DNA from: Anoplolepis gracilipes
Taxonomy: Eukaryota > Arthropoda > Insecta > Hymenoptera > Formicidae
Length of the DNA stretch: 64,000 bases
Reading direction: 5' to 3'
Assembly: GCF_047496725.1 (NCBI RefSeq)
Contig: NC_132983.1
Span: 4,875,501-4,939,500 of the forward strand
Shown: positions 27,901-42,161 of the stretch, in pieces
Layout of the letters: every line of letters starts with the position of its first letter
How positions within the stretch are numbered: the stretch's first letter is position 1
Translations under genes and position numbers: made by a program
The notes under the pieces: model-generated
What the model was told of the DNA's origin: nothing
What the model saw: only the letters and a program-made list of their open reading frames with translations
Database searches by the model: none

Positions 27901-30900
27901 ATTTTTTCTTGAATAAAATTCTACATTACAAGGTTAATTGTTTCGAAAATTATAAACATTATAATTGATTTTTTTTTATCATCACATTTATATTATTGAA
28001 ATTACATTTTTTTACTTTTATTTTTTAAATCTTTTTATATCTATACTGAACTGAAAATGTAAGTTGACATGTATTTATATATGAGTTTTTTGTAAATACA
28101 ACAACATACCTGTTGCTGATTCTCCCGCTGTGTGGTCAGACGTGCTTCAACGCATTGTCGGGTTTCGAGGAATGCCTGTCTTTGCGCCAATTCCCGAGGG
28201 TGATGTGTTAGTGCGCCAGCCACATTTGTTCCACCTACTACCACGATTGAACTCAACAACTGAAATAGAAATAAAATTTTGCGATTAGATCGAATTCCAT
28301 TTTTCTAGTGTCTCAGGATATTCTCGAAATGTATTTAATTTAATTAATTCCTTAGTGCAGTTTATAAAATTAGAATTTAATCTTTACACACACACACACA
28401 CACGCCCGCACACATCCTAAATAAAAAGAGACATTGATATAATTCATTTTTAAAATAAATTATGTATATGTTTTAAAGCCTGTTATAGTTGTTAGATATT
28501 AATATTAGATGCCTAAACATTAAAAGCACTTAGCATTAGTATTTATTTCTGAAAAAACTTATTATTAAAATTAGCATTAGTATTTATTTTTGAAAAGATT
28601 TATTATTAACTTATTAATAAAAACAAATTATTCTTACAATTAGTGAAAATTTTAGAAGAGACATTGCTTTTAATTCGATAGAGAATTCGAATGAGAGTGC
28701 CTTGTGGAAACTATAACGAGGGTCACATATATATTTGACTGGAAAAGGCATGTTCCTCTACCTACCCCGTTCAATCGCGCGTATCTTATCCGATCCGTAA
28801 TTGGGGTCGCAATCTGTGGCAGTATGATGGATTCCTTGCCAATTTCAACGGGTATCTTCGAAGACATCGTTATATACGGAGATAAATGCACTATTATAGC
28901 GAGGTATTACACACAATTATAGGAAATCAGATACTATTTCATGCCAATTAAATGCGAAGGAAACAATTTACAGCGCTGCTCTGTCAGATCAATTTACACA
29001 CAATAATCATATAAAAACTATTGATATAATCTCTCTCTCTCGTGATAATTATTAAAATATAAATTACCTTAAGATTTTTGCGAGAGATACATACATGTAT
29101 ATATTTTATTATAATCTATTTTTAAAAGTCTAAAAAAACTTAAAGACTATGAAAAAAGCTCGGTAACGTAAAAAATTATATGCATTCTTTTCATATAAAA
29201 ATAACTGTATTAGAAAGTAAAAATATTTTCTTTTATTTTTATAGGTTTTTTTATCATGAGTGGTACGTTTCAACCTTTTTTTTTTCAATTACTTGTTTAT
29301 TTAATCAACAATATTATATGCGGCTTTGCTTTTTGTTAATTTTATCGAGTAACGTGCAATTTTCTTCTCTTAGACTTTGTTGTACGAGTTTCGTGAAAGC
29401 GTTCTGTAACTTGCAAAGTAACCAACCTGATTATATGTCATGAAAAACATCTCGCTTGTCAGACTTACTTTTTAGATCCTTCTATGAAATTCGATCTTTA
29501 TTAGAATAAACAATATGTTGATGCGCATCTCTCTCTCTCTCTCTCTCTCTCTCATAGATTTACATGTATAAGGGTAACTTACATTAGCTCATCTTTCTGA
29601 CATGCAATATTCAACAGAGCTTTGTAGAATTCTCCTTCAAATTCGCAACGATCCTATTTGCCGCGAATAACGTAAGAGAGCCGCGAATCTCCCGAGACCT
29701 ATGTAATCCTCTAAATAATTAAGCCCTCTCACAAAGCCGATCTCCGTACGTACTCCCAGAATCTTAACTGACAGGAAGCAAAGTATCGTCTGTTATTAGC
29801 CAAAACTAGCTAGGTCGCGCATTTGCATACTATTGTACTAAAATATGAATTGTGCAAAAATAAATCGGAAGAAATAATATTTACATTAATTTCCAAAATT
29901 CTGAGTGCGAAATAAAATTAAAATCGGATAAGTAAGTTTTATGTTTTCTTATATAAATATGCATAATTTTTTTTCAGATGCACACCAGAAAAGTATAAAT
30001 ACTAATCAAAATTAAAATATTAATTGTTTTTGACAGATTAAAAACACAAATATAATAAAAAAGATTATTCCAGATTTTTAATCTTATAGTATACTTTTAT
30101 ATCACACGATATTATTACTCGAAATCTATATGTGTTTATGTATCTATATGGAAATGTCTATTAAAAATTTTTTTTTTTTTTTTCGGAAAACATGTCACAA
30201 CGGTTTTATCGGATCGTGCAGAGAACTGCCATTCTAAAAATACCGCCGAAAAAAGTAGCTTATAAAAATAAATAACTTAAAGGTTCCGAGGTGACGATCC
30301 CACAGGTGGTTGCGAATAAATTTGTCCAAGATTACAAGTACAGTTATACAGCCACCTGAAGCAATTTCGTGCAGAATCCAGTGATCCCCTTTGAAAGTCC
30401 ACGTAGAACTATCTATCTACGAGAGGTCGACCGACCCTTCGTAGATAGGTAGTTGTTCAACCTTCTACCTAAGATAGATCAAAGAGCCGCGCAAAAGGTA
30501 CAAACCACCATACAAGGTGTCCCGATAATAACCCATCGATACTCGAGTTTCATTAGACGAGAAGTTTGTACATAACACGAGCCTGTGTGTGCATCGTTGT
30601 GCATCGCAACAACGTCTACGAAACTCCGTAAACTCAATGAGTAGTCCCTTTGACAGAACCGGACCCTTTGTCGCAAAATTTTCTTGTTCGTCCAAGGACA
30701 CAATTTAGTGTTACATTGTTTTGCGATAGTTTAACTATTAACTATGTAATCACATCTTTCGATATGCCACAGTTAATGTATTAATGTCTTTAAAGGAAAC
30801 TTAGAAATTTCTACATTACGCAAAATAAGATTATGTAATATGTTTAATATTTTATTCGGACGTTTAAAAATAAGAAATAAATTTACGAAAGAAATTTAAA

Positions 30901-32547
30901 AGATATCTATTTTTATTAGTATTAAATATTATATATATATATAAATATAATTTTTTGTTAAAGAGCGAAAAAAAATATTTAGACGTGCAGTTTTCAGTTT
31001 ATTCACTTTTTAATATTAATCAAATTATATTATCATTATCTGTTTTAAATGCAATTAGCTCTTAATATTACTCCAGCTGTATTTTTATCATTTGTAAGAT
31101 ACACACTATAAATTAATTAGTATGTTCACAATGTCTAAATTAAAAAAAAATAAGTTTTTTGTGATTTTATCATTTACCGAACACCAGATCTTATGGCAAG
31201 CAAAGAGCAATCGACAGGGACTCAATATTTTTCAGATATCATTTGCTAAAGAGACGAAAGACGAGTTTGCTGGGCGTTTGTTAAAACATTCCGATAACAA
31301 GTTTCTTTGGAAGCCAAATATACGGAGAGGTTCCAGGTAATAAATATTGTCAAACTTATTTAAATATTGACCAATTTGATGGGCAAATAAGTTTCGACTT
31401 TTGCTAACCGGAAGCAGTCTTTTAACGTCGAGATATCTCTACTGATTCCGAGATACCGGTCATCGATTTTCGTTGTCGTAAAGCCACCGCCCTCTTAAAT
31501 ACTTGACTGGCATGGCGTGAAAAAGAAAGCGAGGGTCGTCGCTAATCCTCCTCCATTTCACATTGCTTATTGGATCGTGTAACATGAGCATGTTGGGGCT
31601 AGGGATCTAAAAATAAGGATGGTATCAATCGGCAGCTGAACCTTCGGTGGCTGACATATTTATCGGGAATGAAATACTTGTCCCTATCATTTCCTACAGG
31701 CGAAAACTTCCTGCACGTGTTGATAATTATATCATAAATGTAGATACGCTATATCATTACATACCGCCTCTTGTCGCTGATCGGAATTCATTTGTCACTA
31801 TCACGGCTATTTGAAATAATTCGGTTTGAGGCTAAACTGATCGGCGTGGATGTTTCACATGCGTGGAGATTTTTATTTTATAATTTTTATACACAAGTCT
31901 GCCTTTTGTGTATCGGATTCAATTTAGCTTCAGCCCTTTGGCCTTTGTTCGATGCCGATGTAGAATACATATGCACACGAATCTCACAATCGACGAATGT
32001 TGTTTCCGCGATTCCATACGTGTATGTACGTGCGTTACTTTGTCAATCCATCGATGTTATTCACTATTCGCTTGCAATTGCGAATGCACCACACGTGTTG
32101 TATGCAGCCGCATATGTACGTGCAATATACACTCGGCGTGTTTGCGCCTCGTATCGTGTGTCCGTAAGTTTACAGACTTTGGTGAAATTATTGTATTTTT
32201 TATCGTTGCTTTAACTTATATCAATCAGATTAAATCGTATAATCGGAATTGAATGGCTTATATAATAAAAAGCAAAATGTATAACTGACTTTAATCTACT
32301 TATTATTCGTGGATAAACTTGATCTTATAATATTTTCCAGTTAATTTTTCGCATCTTTCTATCGTCAAGATTAATTTATTTTTTTATCTCTATTACAGTG
32401 TTTTTTTCTCCCGCCTTTTCTTTGTCTGTAATAGATCCTTTCCTCTTTTCTTTGGCTCTTTTCTTTCTTTAAGAGTGAAGATTAATAAAAATCCTTATCT
32501 ATTATTCTAATTTTCTTTTCTTTTATACAAAACTGCGATTGTATAAA

Positions 32548-32578
<31 letters not shown>

Positions 32579-35500
32579 CTAAAACTCGTGACGGATGGAA
32601 TTCTTTTAATTTCATACATTTATGCGGATTTACAGAAACATACATATATGTCGCATCACTCGTCGAGTCTTCTTATTAGACAGTTAATCCTCATCTCTTT
32701 TGAGTTTGCTCTAATCCAGTATTAGACATTCTTTTTTATCACGTTCCTTCTTCCTTCTATCTTCAAATTCGTGGCTTATAGGTAATCCGATATCAAAGCT
32801 CTTCTTAGCGATTTCATTCTCCATCCTCGTTCTATGACATTCATAATCTACTCATTCCTCTTCGTCTTTGCTCATGCACACACACATCCAATTCTGTTGT
32901 TACAATGGGACAAATTTAATTTGCTTCAATGTGAATATTTTTCTTCTCAGGACAAAATTACAGATTCTTTTACAAATATGTTGAATTTGTGCTTAACTTT
33001 ATAAAAAATAAAAGTTAATATTTTTTATATATGCGTGTGCATCGCCTTTTATATCGTTTGTAAACGCTGATGATCAACAGCCTCTTTTTTTTTTCTTTGA
33101 GCATGAATTTTTGTTGAACGATTTTAACGACAAAATCTGGATAAGAGAAACAACTTAGGATATAAATAGTACGCAATTTTCATGAGTGCTATTTTATTTG
33201 TCGACGGTGGAATAGCTTAATGGGAATCTAATTCGATCATATTTCCCGTTTCTGTTCGTGCGATAAAACTCTTTTGAACTTTAAACGCCAATTGAATTTT
33301 GAGATTTGCCCTTGCCGCACGATGACGGCTCCCGATTCTCTCGCCTTTTTCACTCCATCGTCTTTCCCATCTGTCGCATCGTGAGTTTGCAGCATTTTAC
33401 AACATCGTGACCAGAAATTGTCGCATCGATAGTTAACGGCACTTTCGTCTCTGTCGTTTTCCATCGTGACGTGAGTGAAGAATCGCGAGTAAAAATCTGT
33501 GAATAGTGCGAATAGAGAATGAGTATTGATTTATATAAAAATAGAGATTAACATGTAAATCATATATTACGAATAAATATATTTAAAAATTTATATACGC
33601 AAGATTAGATTTTTTTTTTTTTATATTACATTTTTTGCACGTTAAATTTAGCAGAATAATTGACGTTTGTTCGGGTCAAAAAAATACTTCAATTTGATCC
33701 TGTCTAATTTATAATTTTATAAAATCGTAAAAATCCAAATGTCCAATGATGAAAATTTTACAAACCAATTCCACTATCGACCGTATATAGTCAAACGCAA
33801 ACCGCGAGGAGCAAGTGAGAGAAGAACATACAAACTACTATATAACTAGTCGCTCCGTATTCAGGTTTCCACTTCTCGAGCCTGAGCGCAGCTCATATAT
33901 TCATGCCGTATATATTCACGTCGTTACTACTGAGAGATATTCGCTTTTCCGCGTTGATGCGCTCTACGTTCGTTTTCACAGCTTTTTTTTTTTTTCTTCC
34001 GAGATGAAGGCTTTTCCACTTTTTAAAAATATAAATGATTAAAGGAAAAATATAATTGTATTGAAAAATATATATTTAAAACAAAGATTTTTATATTTTT
34101 ATAAATATATCGTTTTTTAAACTACCCTATTTTATCACGGAAAAATCGCTGATTTTTAAATGTTACAGTTTACACGTTATTCTATATATTAACTTCACCA
34201 AAAAATCTGCTATTACATGCTCGGTTCGATACTCATACTTTGCACTCGACTTTATTTCGATCTGTTTTTGTTACGATGCGATAAAACGTGGCGCAGATAT
34301 TTATGTTTGCTCGCAACAATGCGTTTATAAATGTTTTGCAATCTACTGTTTCCGGTGCACTTGAAACGTGTGTGCCTGCCGTTAAGCGTCTGCTGAAAGA
34401 ATTACTTTGCGTGATTAAGCAACACGTGGTAATCAATTGAAATTGCGGGAAAACTCACGATGATGAAAAATGCTTTATCTGTCACTTTACGGACGGGAAT
34501 TTTTTATAAGTCATACAATATTAATCTAACAAGATTCTATTAAGAGATTGAAAAACAAAAAACCCAGTTTTAAATAATTTCGTTGAAATTAATTTTATTA
34601 GAAATTAATTGAAAATTTTGTATTTACATTTTATCGTTGCAATAAGAAATTGGACATAACACTATATTAACCCTTATTCCGTACTGATGGATCATTTTTG
34701 TCTGTGATTTTTCTAACAACGTCAATTTCTCGAAAAAAAAAAATAATCATAAAATAATATATTTGAGTAAATTATTTTTCAAATTTATTATTTTAGCCTT
34801 TTATTTAGAATGTTCAAAGAAGGTATACACATTTTTTCAGATTTTTAAAAACACTTTTACATATTAATAAACTTATCGAAAATACGTTGACCCACCTGTA
34901 CAGTTATAAGGTGCCAAAAATAAAAATACGGAGTAAGAGTTAAGAATAATTAAATAAAAATAATTTATATATACCTACAAATGTTTATTTTTCTGATTAA
35001 TTAAATAAAGTGATAGTTTTGTAAAACGTTGGTCGATTCTTTTATAACGCTTAAATTTTCTTATCGTCACGATGCAGGTCTGTTTTGCAACAAAACACGC
35101 TTTCGACGCAGGCATTTTTATAGCGAGTGATCCATCAGGGTTATCGATGAATCTAATGCAAGCGGACATGTCGCCGTCTTCGTGGTAGAGCAGTCGATAT
35201 ATGTATGTCGACGGATAAAGCGCAGCTTTCGAGACGAAAAATCACATCTTTTTCACGTCATCGTGCATGACATTCTTTACGTTATACATGCAACTTTAAT
35301 ACACCATTCGTCATATTACGAAAGTCGGAAATAGAAAAATTTATGGAATCGTGATACGATTAGATTATATTTTCTGACGTAAGAAAAAAAAGTTGTTAAC
35401 ACACGTAACTTTTTTTACGCTTCATCGTCACTTTTTTAAACTTTTATTTATGCCTCGAGACAGAAATTTTAAATTCTTTGCAGGATTGGTTTATGTGATT

Positions 35501-38500
35501 ATTATTCTTTTTTTTTTTTTTTTTTTTTTTCGTGAATAAGCCTCTGACTTATTTTTTCATCATCTTCATTATTTTTATATAAAAGATTTTTTTTTATTTC
35601 AAAAAGATTTCTCCCAAGTCCTGTTGAAATTTGAAAATGCATTTCCATCTTCTAGCTTTTTAATTGCGTAATTTTTTATTTCTATATGTTTGTATTAAAG
35701 TTTCAAATCTATTTTGTAGTTGTAAAATAATGTTACATTAAATCCATTAACTTGGAGAATTTTATTTCTTTCTTATACAATTTGCTTCATAGTTTTTAAT
35801 TGCTTTTCTAACAATTTTATGTTTAATATCATTTAAGAGAATTTCTGTTGCCGCATTGTATTAAAAAAGTCATTCTTTTTTATTAGTTGATAGAAAGCTG
35901 ATTTTATCTGAAGCTTTTACATCATCTTTACACGTGTAGGTGTGACAAATCTTTTGTTGTTCATCGATTTTTTTATGTTAACACGACTGTCGTCACATTA
36001 TTACGCTTTTTCGCGTTATCAGTGGCGGTTTTTTCTTTGAAATTTGTGAGCTTCCAAAATACCTCTCTTAGTTGTGTGACTAAAAATTTTCATTTGCACG
36101 AGTTACTTTTCAGTAGCGCGTTTATATCTACGGCGTTATATTTTTACATGTGCAAAAATAAATGGGAGCTTTGGGCGACGAGGCGCCGCTAAAAGCGGCT
36201 TGCGTGAAAACACTCCATTTGTCAAACGCTCAACTCCGCTTGAAAAATGATAACTCATATAATTAAGTTCTTTCTCATTTTCGCCGCGTTTCGTCGACAG
36301 CGGCAATTAAGCGGTTGGTGTCGAGCTTTGCGATGTCTTCTGTTCGCATCATTAAAGTTTTGTCAGGGCTTTTGTCGCGAGATTAACATCGACAAGGCGG
36401 TCGAATAGAGAGCGGAAGTGTACTCTTGAATGCAAGAAATATCGATTTGTTATTTTTTCTGTCTCTTGCCTTGCCTTCCTCTATTCTTCGCTGCCAAATA
36501 TCCACGTGACTTCCGTTTCCGATCCGTAAGAATTTACCCTCGAGAGAAATTCTACTTCGGCCGATTCGTCCCGCGCACGTGATCATCGCGAGACTCACGT
36601 TTAAACACGGAAATGAGAATATATGTTTGTCATAAAATGTATTACGCTAAAAATAAACAATTATTTTTGCTCTAAAGATATTGAACGATGAGATACGGAA
36701 AATGTAGGCGGTGGGTGGTTGTCTGTACATTGGGGTTTTGATGATTGGTGATTGTAAATTACAATTAATATGTAGTATAAGATTTATACAATATTTTTGT
36801 CATTCTTGATTTATATAATTTTGAAAGTATATATCTCATAATATGAATTCTTTACATTTATTATAACTTACTGTTAATGCTTATTTTTTTAATTTTCTTT
36901 TTTTTCTGCCTAAAATTAATTAATAATTTATATTATAAATTTTTTTTATATTAAACTTATATTATAAGTTTTGTATATCGCGTGAATTGATGATAAATTT
37001 TTCTTATATTTTAAAATTATAAAACTCTTTGTTTTGTGTTTTAAGAAGAGAAAAATTTCATATTGTTTCTTTTACAAAGAGAGCTGTTATCTAAACATCG
37101 ACGGGTCGTTCCATTTCATCCGGCTTTTATCTCTTTCTTGACTGTCCTTGTTTCCTCGAAATTTGCGGACATAAAATTCTGATTTTACGGGAGGAAATCT
37201 GATTACGGGCTATGGCGATCGGATTTCCTGTTACGAGAGTGTGTCGTAATTACAGTACCTGTAACGTTTCATCTTGAACATTACTCTCCTCTTATCGAAA
37301 TCTTTGAAACACGATCCTGTCCAATGAGTTAATTATCCATCTGATTAGTGATGTTATTTTTAGTAAATGTTAATTATTTTCATTATGTGATTAGACGCTA
37401 CATTTCTATCTAAATTAATCAGATCTTAAAAATTCCTTATCGTTAATTAAACTTAATTATATTATATAAAATAAACTAGAGCGAACATTCTTGCAATCTC
37501 TTATCTATTCATTGTGTCATTAAAAGTTGCTAATAAGCTGTTGTTTCAAGCACGATAAAAAATTTTTACGCGAAATTTATGCTAATGAATATATGACTTC
37601 AAGTCTTCGACTTGAATCTGTTTAATCATTTATTATTATTATGACCATGAAATTCAGCCACGTGCTTTGACTCGATTGAGTACAATACCACGGCAAACTC
37701 TGACAAGTTTGTGATTAATTCGTAAGTAGATGGAGGGTCGCCTGGTGAGATTGCTTTTGTTCTGTTCGTAACTCTTAGCGAGTCGCATAACGTGCCAATT
37801 AATGTAACGCAAAATACATTTTTGCGCTATTAGAACGCAGAGATATTTTATGCGCATGTCGAGATTGTCCCTGAGCTTTAAGTTTTCAAGCGTCTCTCAA
37901 GAGCAACGTTGAATAATGCGCTCTTCTTGTTGAACGCGCGCTTGCGGTATCAAACTTTCAAATACCCATGCAATCGATTTTTTCAAGACTTGAAACCGCC
38001 ATAATTTTAATATTACAATACTCGCAAATATATTTAAAATCTTAAAATAAGAGAAACCGTTGATAAAATGATCACATTTATCAAGATTGATGAGTGTAAT
38101 AATGTTAATGTACATGAAATGTTATTTTAATTTTAGTTTAAAGGATATATTTGTATTAGATGGAAAAATATTCTTGGCGGGAGATACAACAAAAGCGGAA
38201 ATTTCATTTCAATTTTCCTGTGATAAATGAAAGAGGCTATGTATTTTAGAATTATATACATTTAAAAATTAATTTGAAGTTATTCCAAGATTTTTACTGG
38301 TTCTTACTATAATTTTATTTACACAATTTTTTTTTTGGCATGTTTAAAATGCGACCTTAAAAAATTAGCAAACTGTATTTTTATATTTTTATTACCAAAA
38401 AATATATTTGATTTATCACATATATGTACTTGATGTGGATGTTAATGCAATTGCGATACTATTTAATAATTTAACATGATATCGTTGCGATATACGTATA

Positions 38501-41500
38501 ATCATTTCTCATTACATTAATTGAAAATTGATTAAAATCCGCCGAAAGAAAGCAATAAGGTAAATACATGGAGAAGCAAAGAGAAAAAAGAAACATGTAA
38601 TTTACGAAAATGAGAATTTAGTGCCGCATTCATTGCGGTTTGCAGACTGTACCTACACTATGTACCTATGTCCAGCGTTTGCATATTACTATAAAGCCAT
38701 TTCACCTAGTACGTAATCAAAGCGTGATTTTGCTTTTTAAAGTAATTCGTTGAATTTTTTCTTTTTTACTTTGACAACAAACGTTGACAATTGCAAATTT
38801 TAAATAAAGAAAATTTATTTTGAATAAAAGAAAGAACGATATTTCGGTTATACATTCTCAATCAGTAAAATTCTTCATCACTTGATATCACTACAATATA
38901 TATCTACTCATATTTTGTTTACATATACAATACAATAGAAATGCGTATTTATTTTAGCTAACGCTGCGAGCTGCAATCAAAATAAATATGATGAAATACG
39001 CAGTAAATTAATCATTTGTATTTTGACTGCGAAAAAGAAATACGAAAGGTATAAATAAATAAAAAAGGAACAGCGTGCACCGAAGAGAAAGTCATTTTAT
39101 CTCTGGTCAATTTCTTTTTTTTTTTTTTTCTTTCTTCTTTTTATCAGAGTGAGTTTACCTCGTCACGTTTTATGACGAAACTTTCTATCCCTGTTTATTT
39201 GACTTTTGTGGATAGTAGGTAGATATAGGTGGTTTTCAATCTCATTGAAAACATAAATTAACGACCGCGTTGACGACGAGAAAGGACGATAACGTACTTT
39301 AGAGAGGACGTACATCGAAATTCCATCGAGTTTCTCGTGTATTCTAATTAATTAATTCGCGCGCGAATCATAGACGCGGTCGTTATGAAAGTTCACGTTT
39401 GTGGAGCAAAGAGTCAAAAGTAGAACGAACTCCAAAAATGCCTGCAAAAAACGCAAACTCACGGGATGTTTTATACAAGTTTAAGAGACGCCTAGGTAAA
39501 ATCCACGCCGGTAAAGAAAAACACACGTGAGTTTTGTAATTATGTTGCGCTGTACAAGAGATGATCAACGTCGCGATAATCGCGCTTTAATTTATTTGTA
39601 CTTGTCTCTTTTTAATTCGTGCTTTCAGAAAAGAACGAAAATTATGATTAAAACTGTTAGTGAGATAGACCATTGACGTTACATTAAACAGCTTTAATTT
39701 TTTTTTTTTTTTTTTTCGAAACAATTAATAATTTTGACCCGGAATTGACAAGTCACACGACAGACATTCTCTCTAAAATGAAATAAGATTTGCCTCTTCG
39801 TACAGTTGTGCATTGTAGTCCTTCAAGCTTGAAGTAGTAAAAGCGAATGGGACAAACGGCCAAACGAACATTTTCCCGTCGTCGAAATGGCACAAGTCCT
39901 TTCGCGAAAACCGTTTCATTCGGTCCTTTGTTCTTGCGTTTTCGTTCTACCGTGGTATGTACGTGTCTGCGCTTATTGCGGCGTCCATCGTGGATGCAGT
40001 ATTCCGTGCACGCATTTTGCACACGTACGCGTGAACAAAATACATTTACATCGCTCCGGAAATGTGCGCAAGTATGCACGTGGCACATCAATTATCACCT
40101 AATTTACGTAATCAATTACCATGCTCAATTATAGCCCCTTGCAACTTCATTATTCCTGAAATTATAAAATTCTTGATGCTCGTTATATTGAATTTTGCGT
40201 CTCAAACCTGTCACTGATCAAAATTGACATATATCGTTTTATTATTATTCTAGATGTTATTATTCGGAATGATATTTTCATCGAAGTGAAGACCGATATG
40301 TTCCGTCAAAGTGTGAATTTTATATTTAAATATGTACACTCGTGTTATAAGGTTTAAAATGGAAAAAAATTAAATCTCTAGCACTCGGAGATGATAAACA
40401 TTGAAATGATAATGAGCAAAGATAAAATGACAAAGAAAAGCTTTTTGTGAAACTCGTAAACTCTACTGAGTAATTCTTATTCTATGTTACACTTGACATG
40501 AACTATAAAAATGTTTACATTTGTGGAGAAAAAGAATGTAGAAAAAGCTAAAGTAAACTGAAATTAAAATTTGTAAAAAAGAGTCTTGTCTGTAAAATTA
40601 AAAAAAGATATATATATATATATATTTATATAAAGTCCAGGAGAGATAAATCACTTTTTTAAGAATTGCTGATATTTTGTCGTTTAAAGGAATACTAGTG
40701 AAAGGATGGCGCTAGTAATTTGAATTCTATACTAACAATAAATGATATATATAGTATAAATAGAAATAATGCATAAACAAATTTGTATCATTTTGGGTTA
40801 CGTTATGGAGCAGACTGTACGGGAAAGATAAACTTGCATAAAATATTATTGATAAAAATTTATTATTTGTTTTGATTAAATACATTTTATAGATGATAAA
40901 ATTAAATATTAGAAAACAATTACAATTTTAATTTTAGAAGAAATATTTGATAAAAAAAAGTTAAAAAGAATAATTTTTCTTTGTATGTTATGTTAGCAGT
41001 GCGTTTTCTAAGTATTGAATATACAGAAAGCTACATATACATGGACAAACATTGTTCTTATAAATATAAAATTAAAAAATAAATTTTTATTCATACACAA
41101 AATGATCCATTTCTCTCAAATGTCACGAAAAGATGGATCAGACACTGCCATTATACCTTTATTGGAACTAGAACTACTACGATACACTACAATGATTGAC
41201 CGAGATATTATTTTTATTTTGCGATAAACGTTGGTTTAAAAATATTATTAAATAACATGTGTATTATTTTTTTATTTAATGATGATAATAAATAATGAAA
41301 AAAAATTTGATTTATCTGATTCATATTGCACAGTATATTAGCTAAATTCTAGCAAAAAAAAAAAAAAAGAAAAAAAGACGCATAAATAATATTGCCTAAC
41401 ATTTCACGTCCGTTATTACCAGACAAAATTACTGCCGAAATATTCTAACGGCCAGTTTGAGAAATAAACAATTAGTTCATCTTTCCCAGACTTACTCTAT

Positions 41501-42128
41501 ATATTATATAATAAAATATAAAAATATTATCTATATATTATATAATTAAAATATAATATATGTATATATTAAAAGTTACATATAATAAATTTAAAATTTC
41601 ACATGATAACTCTCTAATTGTGTATTAATCTGGTTATTTTTGTATTACCTTAGGCGGATATGCGTACAGGAAACTCGATAAGCTCGTTCTTCATTTTTCT
41701 CCGCGATAGATGCAATTCTGCGTTCAATTTCCAGTGAGTTTGGTAATCGCACGATTACACAGCGGAAATGCACGGTGTTTTTTTTTTTTTTTTTTTTTTT
41801 TTCAGAAAAAAAAACGGATATTACCGTGGAATGCGAAAACAAGGCTACAATTTTTAATCGTGGAGGCTCGCGAAAAATTCTACGTAAAGTTTCGCTGATA
41901 TTCGCGTAACTTTTACGTCGACGAAAACAAATCAAACAACGATTCCGAACCGCATGGATGGCGTTCTGCTGGAAAAAGCGATAAAGAGATTCTCGCAAAA
42001 GAAAAAGAACCGGCAGAAAAATAAAAGAGAAAATAAGCCCTAAATAAAAAGACCGTTCGATAACAAGTTCGAATAAATCGTTCTATTTAACAAACAGTCT
42101 TTCTGTACAAGCTCCACGTTTTTATGCA

Positions 42129-42161
<33 letters not shown>

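Larger units (their letters stand above)
21970..28109 (-). other. Introns 5 and 4 of the adenylyl cyclase gene
   Basis: Intron 5 is 21970-22621; intron 4 is 22744-28109. Intron 4 has a (TA)n array, a three-copy tandem repeat (24775-25211), a poly-T run at 24230-24249 and GC-richer islands at about 23650-24090, 24340-24600 and 25490-25760. No exon with a recognisable product was found. Confidence 0.8.

Noticed and set aside
31771..32214. 147-codon open frame on the plus strand, the longest one outside the exons apart from the exon 3 frame
   Set aside because: It begins with a TTG, overlaps a second frame of similar length, and shows no domain, signal or splice context. It fits chance openness in a GC-richer island.
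33237..33464. 75-codon minus-strand open frame starting with ATG inside intron 3, considered as an alternative first exon
   Set aside because: It ends in a stop codon, no in-phase donor links it to exon 4, and the product matches nothing known.
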